In this document: piece by piece, positions 1 through 8,040 of the stretch
Numbering within the stretch: the stretch's first letter is position 1
How the letters are laid out: every line of letters begins with the position of its first letter
Assembly (NCBI GenBank): GCA_030698645.1
Contig: JAUYMV010000260.1
Span: forward strand, 1-8,040
Reading direction: 5' to 3'
From: Mesorhizobium sp.
Lineage (GTDB): Bacteria > Pseudomonadota > Alphaproteobacteria > Rhizobiales > Rhizobiaceae
DNA: 8,040 bases
Program-made: the position numbers and the translations under genes
The notes under the pieces: generated by a model
Told to the model about the DNA's origin: nothing
Databases searched by the model: none
What the model saw: only the letters and a program-made list of their open reading frames with translations

Positions 1-320
1 AGATTGCACGAGAAAGAATTGCGGCGACTGTGGAACTTTCGTGGCTCGATGAGCGGCCGCTGTCGGCAACTATTTACTACTTCCCTGTTGCTCCGATGGA
101 AGGAGATATAGACAATATCGTCAAGCCGATTCTGGACGCGATGGTGGGTGTTGCCTACTCCAATGATCGCGTGATCGAGCGCGTGCTAGCTCAGAAATTT
201 GAACCTGATGTTGGCTGGTCCTTTCGACAGCCCAGTGAGATACTGGCAAGGACATTGGAAGCCGGCGCGCCTGTCGTGTACATATGCTTGGATGACGACC
301 TTGCCTGGAGGCAGAGCTGA
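1..320 (+). CDS. RusA-family Holliday junction resolvase, 5'-truncated by window edge
   Basis: The reading frame is open from base 3 with no stop before the first candidate start (GTG at 30), so the gene very probably begins upstream of the window. Numbering from that GTG, the protein shows the RusA signature: G25-D26-I-D28-N29, K32, then L35-D36-A37 and, after a G-x-A-Y segment, N45-D46. The spacing of D26, D28, K32 and D46 closely matches the catalytic D70, D72, K76 and D91 of E. coli RusA. RusA enzymes are Mg2+-dependent dimeric endonucleases that cut Holliday junctions, often of prophage origin. The C-terminus is short and ends with TGA at 318-320. That TGA shares its last base with the ATG of the next gene, which implies co-transcription and translational coupling. 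GC and codon use (ATA, CTA) are less GC-rich than in the prfA side. Family call is firm; its role in a defence, phage or repair context is inference. Confidence 0.85.
   Translation, partial: IARERIAATVELSWLDERPLSATIYYFPVAPMEGDIDNIVKPILDAMVGVAYSNDRVIERVLAQKFEPDVGWSFRQPSEILARTLEAGAPVVYICLDDDLAWRQS
307..311 (+). promoter_or_regulatory. Shine-Dalgarno site for the nuclease-HEPN gene
   Basis: A full GGAGG lies 8 bases before the ATG at 320, inside the end of the RusA-like gene. It favours the start at 320 over the in-frame ATG at 335 and fits a coupled two-gene unit. Confidence 0.75.
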
Positions 321-970
321 TGAACTTGGCGACGATGAATCGTCCGTTCGACGAAGCGGAAACATCCTACCTTGAGAGTATGCGCTCTCACTACGAGGAA
401 AGCGGGTACACATTCATTGTTCACCCCCAAAGCACTCAGCTGCCAGAATTCCTTGCGGGTTATCTACCAGACGCAATCGCATGCCGCCCTGGTGAGAACA
501 TTGCCATTGAGTTGAAATCACGTGCATCGGCAAATCAGCAGTCCTTGCAACGGATTGGGAAACTATTCGAGGGGCGGCCTGACTGGAAGCTGACTGTCGC
601 CTACATGGGAAACGCGGCCATTGACGCGCACATACTACCTGTCTTGAGCCGACCGACGGTTCTTGAGCAGGTGGAGGACGTCGAACTGCTCATGGAGCAA
701 GGCAATCTGCGTGCCGCCTTCATGCTCGCCTGGAGCTTGCTAGAGGCGGCTCTCAACAGCGTCCGGCCCAATCTGCACAAACAGCCTCGGACACCGGGAA
801 CTGTCGTGCAAACCTTGGCGATGGACGGTCTTATTTCCGAGCAGTCAGACAGATCTCTGCGTTCTTTGGTCGAACTGCGCAATCGTGTCGTACATGGCGA
901 TCTGACGGCCGAGCCAACTCGCGCCGACGTGCAGACCGTATTGGAGGCCGTACGGGCGGTCCTCGTTTGA
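320..970 (+). CDS. PD-(D/E)xK nuclease-like domain fused to HEPN-like domain
   Basis: This 216-residue protein has two parts. Residues about 10-110 resemble the REase_AHJR-like (archaeal Holliday junction resolvase-like) branch of PD-(D/E)xK nucleases. A G-Y-L-P-D51 turn is followed by a strand carrying E64-L-K66, giving D51-x12-E64-x-K66, then a helix with Q77-R-I-G and a D88-W-K strand. Residues about 115-216 are predicted helical and contain L186-R187-N188-R-V-V-H192-G, the R-N-x3-H motif typical of HEPN domains, many of which are RNases or nucleotide-handling modules. There is no signal peptide or membrane segment, so it is probably cytoplasmic. The start is set by GGAGG at 307-311 and by the one-base TGATG overlap with the RusA-like gene. 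No terminator is visible before prfA, 50 bases on. Lower GC suggests horizontal acquisition. Biochemical activity, substrate and biological role are unknown; a DNA-processing or phage-defence role is inference only. Confidence 0.7.
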   Translation: MNLATMNRPFDEAETSYLESMRSHYEESGYTFIVHPQSTQLPEFLAGYLPDAIACRPGENIAIELKSRASANQQSLQRIGKLFEGRPDWKLTVAYMGNAAIDAHILPVLSRPTVLEQVEDVELLMEQGNLRAAFMLAWSLLEAALNSVRPNLHKQPRTPGTVVQTLAMDGLISEQSDRSLRSLVELRNRVVHGDLTAEPTRADVQTVLEAVRAVLV

Positions 971-1020
971 CCGGGTGTGACATCATTGAGCTTTCTCGCG
1001 ATGTCCGCTAATCCGCGCGC

Positions 1021-2100
1021 ATGACATCCTTACCCACCGAACGCCTCGACCAGGTCGTCAAGCGCTACGAGATGCTCGAGGCGCAGATGGCGGCCGGCGT
1101 CGATCCGGAAGCCTATGTGAAGCTCTCCTCGGAATATGCCGAGATCCAGGACATGGCCGGCAAGGTCCGCGCGCTGCGCAAGGCCGAGGGCGAACGCGCG
1201 GGCCTGCAGGCGCTGCTCGGCGATGCGTCGACCGACAGCGAGATGCGCGACCTCGCCGAAGCCGAGATCGAGGAGCTCGACGCGACCATCGCGACGCTCG
1301 AAAAGGAAATCCAGATCCTGCTCCTGCCGCGCGACCTCGCCGACGAGCGCAACGCCATTCTGGAAATCCGCGCCGGTACCGGCGGCGACGAGGCGGCGCT
1401 CTTCGCCGGCGACCTGTTCCGCATGTACGAGCGCTATGCCGCCAGCCGCGGCTGGAAGATCGAGGTCGCGTCGGTTAGCGAGGGCGAAAAGGGCGGCTTC
1501 AAGGAAATCATCGCGACCGTGTCGGGGCGCGGCGTGTTCGCGGCGCTGAAATTCGAATCGGGCGTGCACCGCGTGCAGCGTGTGCCGGAGACGGAAGCCG
1601 GTGGCCGCATCCACACCTCGGCCGCGACGGTCGCCGTGCTGCCCGAGGCCGAGGAGGTCGACATCGAGATCAAGCCCGACGAGATCCGCATCGACACGAT
1701 GCGCGCGTCGGGTTCCGGCGGCCAGCACGTCAACACGACCGATTCGGCCGTCCGCATCACGCATTTGCCGACCGGCATCATGGTGGTGCAGGCGGAAAAG
1801 TCGCAGCACCAGAACCGCGCCAAGGCGATGCAGATCCTGCGCGCCCGGCTCTACGACCTGCAGCGTTCCAAGGTCGATGACGAGCGCTCCGAATCGCGCC
1901 GCCTGCAGGTCGGCTCCGGCGACCGCTCGGAACGCATCCGCACCTACAATTTCCCGCAAGGCCGTCTCACCGACCACCGCATCAACCTGACGCTCTACAA
2001 GCTGGAGCGCATCATGGAAGGCGAGCTCGGCGAGGTGATCGACGCTTTGACCGCCGACCACCAGTCGAAGCTGCTCGCCGACTTCGGCGTCAATGGCTGA
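1021..2100 (+). CDS. prfA: Peptide chain release factor 1
   Basis: RF1 reads UAA and UAG stop codons in the ribosomal A site and triggers peptidyl-tRNA hydrolysis. The protein is 359 residues, against 360 in E. coli. It has the N-terminal coiled-coil domain (about 1-105), a G-T-G-G-D-E-A segment at 119-125, the stop-codon recognition tripeptide P189-E190-T191 (the RF1 P-x-T form, not the S-P-F of RF2), and the catalytic G233-G234-Q235. It ends with the usual S-Q-H-Q-N-R-A-K-A and later R-T-Y-N-F-P-Q-G-R blocks. The start at 1021 matches the typical rhizobial N-terminus M-x-S-L-P. No Shine-Dalgarno is visible in the 50 bases upstream. Its last 8 bases overlap prmC, whose product methylates Q235, so the two are almost certainly one transcription unit. 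GC is clearly higher than in the two genes before it. Confidence 0.98.
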   Translation: MTSLPTERLDQVVKRYEMLEAQMAAGVDPEAYVKLSSEYAEIQDMAGKVRALRKAEGERAGLQALLGDASTDSEMRDLAEAEIEELDATIATLEKEIQILLLPRDLADERNAILEIRAGTGGDEAALFAGDLFRMYERYAASRGWKIEVASVSEGEKGGFKEIIATVSGRGVFAALKFESGVHRVQRVPETEAGGRIHTSAATVAVLPEAEEVDIEIKPDEIRIDTMRASGSGGQHVNTTDSAVRITHLPTGIMVVQAEKSQHQNRAKAMQILRARLYDLQRSKVDDERSESRRLQVGSGDRSERIRTYNFPQGRLTDHRINLTLYKLERIMEGELGEVIDALTADHQSKLLADFGVNG

Positions 2101-2983
2101 CGCTGAACCGGGCAGGGCGACGACGCTCGGCGCCCTGCTGCGCGACACGGCCCGGTATCTGGAGGCCGAGGGCATCGAGGATCCGGGTTACGATTCGCGC
2201 CAGCTGGTCGAAACCCTGACGTCCACGACGCGGCGCGATTCGATCGCCGATCCCGGTCGGCCGATCGAGCCGGCGATGGCCGAGCGCATCTGGCGCGCGA
2301 TGCGCCGCCGCGCGGCCGGCGAGCCGCCGCACCGCATCCTCGGCGCGCGCGAATTCTACGGGTTGCGGCTGGCGCTGTCCGAGGCGACGCTGGAGCCGCG
2401 GCCGGACACCGAGGCGCTGGTCGATCTCGTGCTTCCGCTGGCCCGCGGAATCGCCACTGAAACCGGCGCCTGCCGGCTGCTCGACCTTGGCACCGGCACC
2501 GGCGCCATCGCGCTCGCGCTGCTGTCCGAGGTGGCGACGCTTCGCGCCACCGTCACCGACATTGCGCCAGACGCGCTCGCGACCGCGTCGGCGAATGCGC
2601 ATGCGCTCGGGCTGGCCGACCGACTCACGGCGATCCGGTCCGACTGGTTCGACGGCGTCGAGGGCGTGTTCGACCTCATCGTCTCGAACCCGCCCTACAT
2701 TCCGACGGCCGAGATCGGCGGCCTGGACAGGGAGGTGCGGCTGTTCGATCCGCACCGCGCGCTCGACGGCGGCGCGGACGGCCTGGACGCCTACCGGACC
2801 ATCGCCGCCGGCGCCGGCAATCATCTCGCCGAAGGCGGCCATGTCGCGCTGGAGATCGGCGCCGGTCAGCGCGCCGCCGTCGCCGGCATTTTTTCGGCGA
2901 AGGGCTTCGCGCTCTGCGAAGTCGGGCGCGACCTTGCCGGTCTCGACCGGGCCCTGTTGATGGCGCGCGCTGCGGCGGGATAA
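2093..2983 (+). CDS. prmC: Release factor glutamine N5-methyltransferase
   Basis: PrmC (HemK) transfers a methyl group from S-adenosylmethionine to the side-chain amide of the GGQ glutamine in RF1 and RF2, which raises termination efficiency. The 296-residue protein has the N-terminal helical substrate-binding domain (about 1-85, including Y33-D-S-R-Q-L). It continues with the R103-P-D-T-E-A entry segment, the SAM-binding motif D131-L-G-T-G-T-G-A138, an acidic ribose-binding position in the V-T-D156-I strand, and the hallmark glutamine-binding N199-P-P-Y202 followed by I-P. Length and motif order are normal for the family. The ATG at 2093 lies inside the end of prfA (8-base overlap), giving translational coupling of enzyme and substrate. 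The gene ends with TAA at 2981-2983; no intrinsic terminator follows immediately. Confidence 0.97.
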   Translation: MADAEPGRATTLGALLRDTARYLEAEGIEDPGYDSRQLVETLTSTTRRDSIADPGRPIEPAMAERIWRAMRRRAAGEPPHRILGAREFYGLRLALSEATLEPRPDTEALVDLVLPLARGIATETGACRLLDLGTGTGAIALALLSEVATLRATVTDIAPDALATASANAHALGLADRLTAIRSDWFDGVEGVFDLIVSNPPYIPTAEIGGLDREVRLFDPHRALDGGADGLDAYRTIAAGAGNHLAEGGHVALEIGAGQRAAVAGIFSAKGFALCEVGRDLAGLDRALLMARAAAG

Positions 2984-3272
2984 AAAATGCTTGGCAATCC
3001 AATACAATGCGGATAGGTTCAAACCACCGGACAAGACGAAGCAGGCAGTGCCGTTATCGATTCGGTTCCCGAAGAAACATACTGCCTTCTTGCGCATGCG
3101 ATGCTCACGCTTCGCTCGGGGAACGTCCGGAAAGTGTTTTGAAAACGCAAACAGGACGGCAGACGGCGGCGGCGCGGCAAGTGCGTCGGACCGTCACGAC
3201 TAAAGCGGCGGCAGTCGGACGCATGGCGTTCCGCTGCGCCGGTACCCGCAACATTTCCAAGAAGAGTATCTG
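2984..3272 (+). other. Intergenic region upstream of the DUF4167 gene; weak promoter candidate
   Basis: These 289 bases hold no gene I can support. An A-rich stretch just after prmC precedes TTGGCA (2991-2996), a 5 of 6 match to the -35 consensus. With a 17-base gap, TAGGTT (3014-3019) is a poor 3 of 6 match to the -10 box, so the promoter is only a suggestion. An 11-base palindrome, GTTTT-G-AAAAC, sits at 3136-3146. GTCGGAC occurs twice, about 29 bases apart (near 3185 and 3214). No terminator hairpin with a T-tract was found for prmC, so read-through into the next gene is possible. Confidence 0.3.
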
Positions 3273-3971
3273 ATGAGGCCACAACAGCAGAACAGGCGCA
3301 TGCGCGGCCGGAATAACAATAACAGCAGCAACAACAGCAATAATAATAATCGAAAAGGCCCCAACCCTCTCACGCGCAATTATGAGAGCAACGGTCCGGA
3401 CGTCAAGATTCGCGGGTCGGCACAACAGGTTGCCGAGAAATACATGCAGTTGGCGCGCGATGCGCATAGCTCCGGCGACCGCGTCATGGCGGAAAACTAC
3501 CTGCAGCACGCCGAACACTACAACCGCATCATTGCAGCCGCACAGGCGCAGGCTCCGGTTCAGCAACAGAATCGCGACGACGACGACGATGACGATCGCG
3601 ACGATTTCGATTCCAACTCGAACTCCAGCTTCGAGCAGCCGCGCCAGGTCAACGACGGCAGCGGTCCGCAGCCGGTGATCAACGGCGTGCCGGCCGAAGT
3701 CGCCTTCAGCCAGGACGCCCCGCAGCCTGGCGGCGAGCAGCCCCGGCTTTCCGGCGAAGACACAGGCAATGGCGGGAACGGCCAACCCATCGCACGGCAG
3801 GAGGGCGACGAAGGTTCGCGCCGCTCGCGCCGGCCGCGGCGTGGCCGGCGACCGGACCTCGATGCGCGCGGCGTCGACGGCAATCGCATTGCCGACCAGG
3901 ATGACGGCGGAGAGCAGTCGCCGATGGCCGAGCAGTCGTCGCCCGCGGTCGAGCCCGACCCCGTCGGCTGA
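3273..3971 (+). CDS. DUF4167 domain-containing protein of unknown function
   Basis: This family is widespread in Alphaproteobacteria and, as far as I know, lacks a defined function. The 232-residue protein begins M-R-P-Q-Q-Q-N-R-R-M-R-G-R, typical of the family, followed by an Asn/Ser tract (14-26). The conserved DUF4167 core is about 30-92 (P-N-P-L-T-R-N-Y-E-S-N-G-P-D, then helices with A-E-K-Y-M-Q-L-A-R-D-A and A-E-N-Y-L-Q-H-A-E-H-Y-N-R). The remainder is predicted disordered: a run of seven Asp at 102-108, a Gly/Pro/Gln-rich linker, an Arg-rich patch at 183-193, and an acidic tail. The mix of Arg-rich, Asn-rich and acidic segments would fit a nucleic-acid-associated protein, but that is inference. 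The Shine-Dalgarno is weak (GAAGAG, about 6 bases before the ATG). It sits alone between an intergenic region and its own terminator, in the usual family position between prmC and clpB. Confidence 0.9.
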   Translation: MRPQQQNRRMRGRNNNNSSNNSNNNNRKGPNPLTRNYESNGPDVKIRGSAQQVAEKYMQLARDAHSSGDRVMAENYLQHAEHYNRIIAAAQAQAPVQQQNRDDDDDDDRDDFDSNSNSSFEQPRQVNDGSGPQPVINGVPAEVAFSQDAPQPGGEQPRLSGEDTGNGGNGQPIARQEGDEGSRRSRRPRRGRRPDLDARGVDGNRIADQDDGGEQSPMAEQSSPAVEPDPVG

Positions 3972-3999
3972 CGAAGGCAACATCACGATCTGGCAAACG

Positions 4000-4031
4000 A
4001 CCGGCGGGCATGTCCCGCCGGTTTTTGTTTT
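4000..4031 (+). terminator. Intrinsic terminator after the DUF4167 gene
   Basis: A perfect 9-bp stem, ACCGGCGGG (4000-4008) with CCCGCCGGT (4014-4022), encloses the loop CATGT. It is followed by a T-rich run broken by one G (to 4031). It lies 28 bases past the stop codon and separates this unit from clpB. Confidence 0.9.
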
Positions 4032-4048
4032 GATGCCGGTCAATCCGT

Positions 4049-4077
4049 CTTGAGCGGCGAAAGTGTAATACCCATAT
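4049..4077 (+). promoter_or_regulatory. Candidate RpoH (heat-shock) promoter of clpB
   Basis: CTTGAG at 4049-4054 matches the sigma-32 -35 element CTTGAA in 5 of 6 bases. After a 15-base spacer, ACCCATAT (4070-4077) matches the -10 element CCCCATAT in 7 of 8. The expected transcript start is around 4083-4085. Read as a sigma-70-type site, the same bases give CTTGAG, a 17-base gap and CCATAT, close to the alphaproteobacterial CTTGAC/CTATAT form, so both sigma factors might use it. It lies just past the upstream terminator and about 90 bases before the clpB start. Heat-shock control of clpB by RpoH is well established in Proteobacteria; use of this exact site is inferred. Confidence 0.7.
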
Positions 4078-4128
4078 CCGGTCCAACAGGGCCTGCCGGT
4101 TGTCGGGGGCTCGTCATTTCAGGCCGAT

Positions 4129-4150
4129 CCGGCGCCGCAGAGCGGGCCGG
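4129..4150 (+). other. Stable hairpin in the clpB 5' leader
   Basis: CCGGC (4129-4133) pairs with GCCGG (4146-4150) and CCGC (4135-4138) pairs with GCGG (4142-4145). This leaves one bulged G at 4134 and the loop AGA. It ends 8 bases before the Shine-Dalgarno site and does not include it, so simple masking of the ribosome site is not evident. A second inverted repeat, GGCCTG (4090-4095) with CAGGCC (4120-4125), lies upstream. The pairing is seen directly; any regulatory role is unknown. Confidence 0.45.
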
Positions 4151-4158
4151 TGGTGAAT

Positions 4159-4163
4159 GGAGA
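4159..4163 (+). promoter_or_regulatory. Shine-Dalgarno site that sets the clpB start
   Basis: GGAGA lies 5 bases before the ATG at 4169. The in-frame ATG at 4157 would overlap this site and has no comparable signal of its own. Translation from 4169 gives M-N-I-E-K-Y, the usual rhizobial ClpB N-terminus. Confidence 0.8.
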
Positions 4164-4168
4164 CAGAC

Positions 4169-6775
<2,607 letters not shown>

Positions 6776-6778
6776 GGC

Positions 6779-6798
6779 GGCGCGGCGCCAGCCGCGCC
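6779..6798 (+). other. GC-rich hairpin directly after clpB
   Basis: GGCGCGGC (6779-6786) and GCCGCGCC (6791-6798) form a perfect 8-bp stem with loop GCCA, starting three bases past the stop codon. It has no T-tract, so alone it is not a terminator. It may act as a 3'-end stabilising structure ahead of the real terminator 9 bases on. Confidence 0.5.
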
Positions 6799-6807
6799 AC
6801 GACACCC

Positions 6808-6837
6808 GGGAGCGCCCCGTAGGGCGCTCCCTTTTTT
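6808..6837 (+). terminator. Intrinsic terminator of clpB
   Basis: A perfect 10-bp stem, GGGAGCGCCC (6808-6817) with GGGCGCTCCC (6822-6831), encloses the tetraloop CGTA and is followed by six T (6832-6837). On the other strand no T-tract follows the stem, so it acts in the clpB direction only. Confidence 0.95.
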
Positions 6838-7080
6838 CGGACTTCCCGTGGGCAATGGCGTTGGCCGCCGCTCCACCTTGCCTTTCGGCGCCTCGCTGCG
6901 CGAACGCCTGTTGGTCGCGTTCGCCACCGGCATTCCTGCTCCCGACCCCGGTTTTGGCTCTGCCTCGGCGCCTTCTTCATGCCCGGTTCATCATTGACGT
7001 GCAGGATATCGTTCTGGATTCGGCGTCGGTATTCCGCGCGCCGGCCACGCAACCGGAACCGCATTCGAGAGTTTCCATCG
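6838..7080 (+). other. Intergenic region before the L,D-transpeptidase-type gene
   Basis: I see no supportable gene in these 243 bases. TTGACG at 6994-6999 is a good -35 match, but the bases 17 downstream (GATTCG/GGATTC region, 7016-7022) are a poor -10, so any promoter call is weak. The region also holds the inverted repeat listed at 6900-6924. GAGA at 7067-7070, 10 bases before the next ATG, is a weak ribosome-site candidate. Confidence 0.3.
6900..6924. repeat. 8-bp inverted repeat
   Basis: GCGAACGC (6900-6907) and GCGTTCGC (6917-6924) are exact reverse complements separated by 9 bases. No T-tract follows. It could form an RNA hairpin or be a dyad operator; the sequence does not decide. 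Confidence 0.4.
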
Positions 7081-8040
7081 ATGAACACGCCAAAGATCGT
7101 CCTCCCGGCACTGACCGCAGCCCTTTTCGCAATCGCCCTGCCGGCGTCGGCGGACGACGCCCGGCGACCGCTCGTCCAGCTGGCGCAGTCCGGCGACATC
7201 GAGGTCTACTACGATGAGCTGGGCCGTCGCGTCATCGCGGACGCGGCCACCGGCGAAATCCTGTCGATCGAGCGGCCGCGTCGGGTTCTCGACGCGCGTC
7301 CGACCGGCAGCCTGCGGCGCTACCGGCAGTATAACGACGTCTACGAGGCGCCCCCTTACGGTCGCGGCTATCCCGAAGACATGGGCGGCGGCGTCCGCCT
7401 GGACGACTACCAGGACAGCGCGTCCAATGATTTCTATCGCGACGAAGAAGCCGAGTTTCCGCTGGCGCCGGCAGGTCCGGGCGTTGCCGAAACCGCGCCT
7501 GTCTATCGCGAGCCGTTGCCCGAGCCCGTGCCGGGTGCGCGCCTGTCGCCATCGGTTCCGACCGATACGCCCACCATCGGCGCGAAAGCCGATATCAACG
7601 TCGCCAAGCTGCAGGTCGTGCTCGACCGCATGGGCGCGTCGCCCGGCGTGATCGACGGCCGCATGGGCGAAAACGTCGCCAACGCGCTGTCGGCCTACAA
7701 CGAGATGACCGGCGAGTCGCTGGAACGGAAAGATATCGCGGCGATCGACGCCGCGCTGGCCGCCACGGGGGGCGATGCCTTCGTCGAATACGAGATCACG
7801 CAAGAGGACGCCGCCGGGCCCTATGTCGCGTCGGTTCCGGCCGATTACAGCGAGAAGGCCCAACTCGAGGCGCTCAGCTACACGTCGACGCTGGAAATGC
7901 TCGGCGAGCGCTTTCACATGAGCGAGGCCTATCTCACCCAGCTCAACCCCGGCGTCAATTTCAATCGCCCCGGCACGGTCATCAAGGTCGCAAATCCGGG
8001 ACCGCCGATCCTGACGCGCGTCACCCAGATCGTCGCCGAC
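7081..8040 (+). CDS. Secreted L,D-transpeptidase-type peptidoglycan enzyme, 3'-truncated by window edge
   Basis: The frame is open for 320 codons from ATG 7081 to the window end. It begins with a clear Sec signal peptide: K5, a hydrophobic core at about 6-21, and A22-S-A24 before D25, a good signal peptidase I site. The mature part starts with a segment including D-I-E-V-Y-Y-D-E and a G-E-I-L-S-I strand. A Tyr/Asp-rich then Pro/Glu-rich linker (about 100-165) follows. Next is a peptidoglycan-binding-like helical motif (about 171-212, with K-L-Q-V-V-L-D-R-M-G and G-V-I-D-G-R-M-G), then a LysM-like segment (about 267-305, with L-T-Q-L-N-P-G and P-G-T-V-I-K-V). The final residues T-R-V-T-Q-I-V-A-D look like the first strand of a YkuD catalytic domain, but its His and Cys residues would lie outside the window. 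Rhizobial proteins of this layout are L,D-transpeptidases that form 3-3 cross-links in periplasmic peptidoglycan. Secretion and wall binding are well supported; catalysis is inferred. Confidence 0.8.
   Translation, partial: MNTPKIVLPALTAALFAIALPASADDARRPLVQLAQSGDIEVYYDELGRRVIADAATGEILSIERPRRVLDARPTGSLRRYRQYNDVYEAPPYGRGYPEDMGGGVRLDDYQDSASNDFYRDEEAEFPLAPAGPGVAETAPVYREPLPEPVPGARLSPSVPTDTPTIGAKADINVAKLQVVLDRMGASPGVIDGRMGENVANALSAYNEMTGESLERKDIAAIDAALAATGGDAFVEYEITQEDAAGPYVASVPADYSEKAQLEALSYTSTLEMLGERFHMSEAYLTQLNPGVNFNRPGTVIKVANPGPPILTRVTQIVAD

Noticed and set aside
186..430. Two short antisense frames across the junction of the RusA-like and nuclease-HEPN genes
   Set aside because: No motif or ribosome site was found and both lie opposite supported genes, so I saw no basis for a toxin-antitoxin style antisense gene.
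1030..2175. A 381-codon antisense frame over prfA
   Set aside because: Same shadow effect; no domain, and prfA is fully supported.
2090..3097. A 335-codon antisense frame over prmC
   Set aside because: Shadow of prmC; Arg/Ala/Gly-rich with no motif or ribosome site.
3007..3273. An 88-codon frame ending in a TGATG overlap with the DUF4167 start
   Set aside because: It has no Shine-Dalgarno, is Arg/Ser-rich without a motif, and its overlap can arise by chance. Conservation would be needed to call it a leader peptide.
3105..4043. Antisense frame over the DUF4167 gene with apparent membrane helices
   Set aside because: The hydrophobic Ile/Val runs are simply the reverse complement of the poly-Asn and poly-Asp codons of the real gene.
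4157..4168. Upstream ATG as the clpB start
   Set aside because: It would place the GGAGA ribosome site within its own first codons; the ATG at 4169 has correct spacing and the family-typical N-terminus.
6855..7217. A 120-codon frame spanning the gap and the start of the L,D-transpeptidase-type gene
   Set aside because: It overlaps the well-supported signal peptide in another phase and shows no domain.

Overview
The window looks like a chromosomal segment of an alphaproteobacterium of the order Hyphomicrobiales (Rhizobiales), closest in flavour to Mesorhizobium and other Phyllobacteriaceae. This rests on three things: the GC-rich core genes, the gene order prfA-prmC-DUF4167-clpB-L,D-transpeptidase, and a ClpB that reads almost residue for residue like recalled rhizobial ClpB. 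The placement is from memory of these families, not from a search.

Region 1 (1-970) is a compact two-gene unit with clearly lower GC: 53% in three 60-base rows counted by hand, against about 70% in two rows of prfA. It uses codons such as ATA, AGA and CTA. The first gene is the 3' part of a RusA-family Holliday junction resolvase. The second starts on the last base of the first gene's stop codon. It encodes a PD-(D/E)xK nuclease-like domain fused to a HEPN-like domain. The pair looks like an acquired accessory cassette next to prfA and is the best candidate for an undescribed system here.

Region 2 (1021-2983) holds prfA and prmC, overlapping by 8 bases: peptide release factor 1 and the methyltransferase that modifies its GGQ glutamine. 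Region 3 (2984-4031) is a 289-base intergenic stretch, then a DUF4167 gene with Asn-rich, acidic and Arg-rich low-complexity segments, closed by a strong intrinsic terminator.

Region 4 (4049-6837) is the clpB disaggregase unit. It has a candidate heat-shock (RpoH-type) promoter, a 5' leader with a strong hairpin, a good Shine-Dalgarno site that moves the start to 4169, the coding region, and a perfect 10-bp terminator hairpin. The striking oddity is the second Walker A motif of ClpB, where the invariant lysine is glutamine (Q611) and a proline follows at 615. Everything else in that domain looks intact.

Region 5 (6838-8040) is a 243-base intergenic stretch, then the 5' part of a secreted peptidoglycan-binding/LysM L,D-transpeptidase-type gene that runs off the window end.
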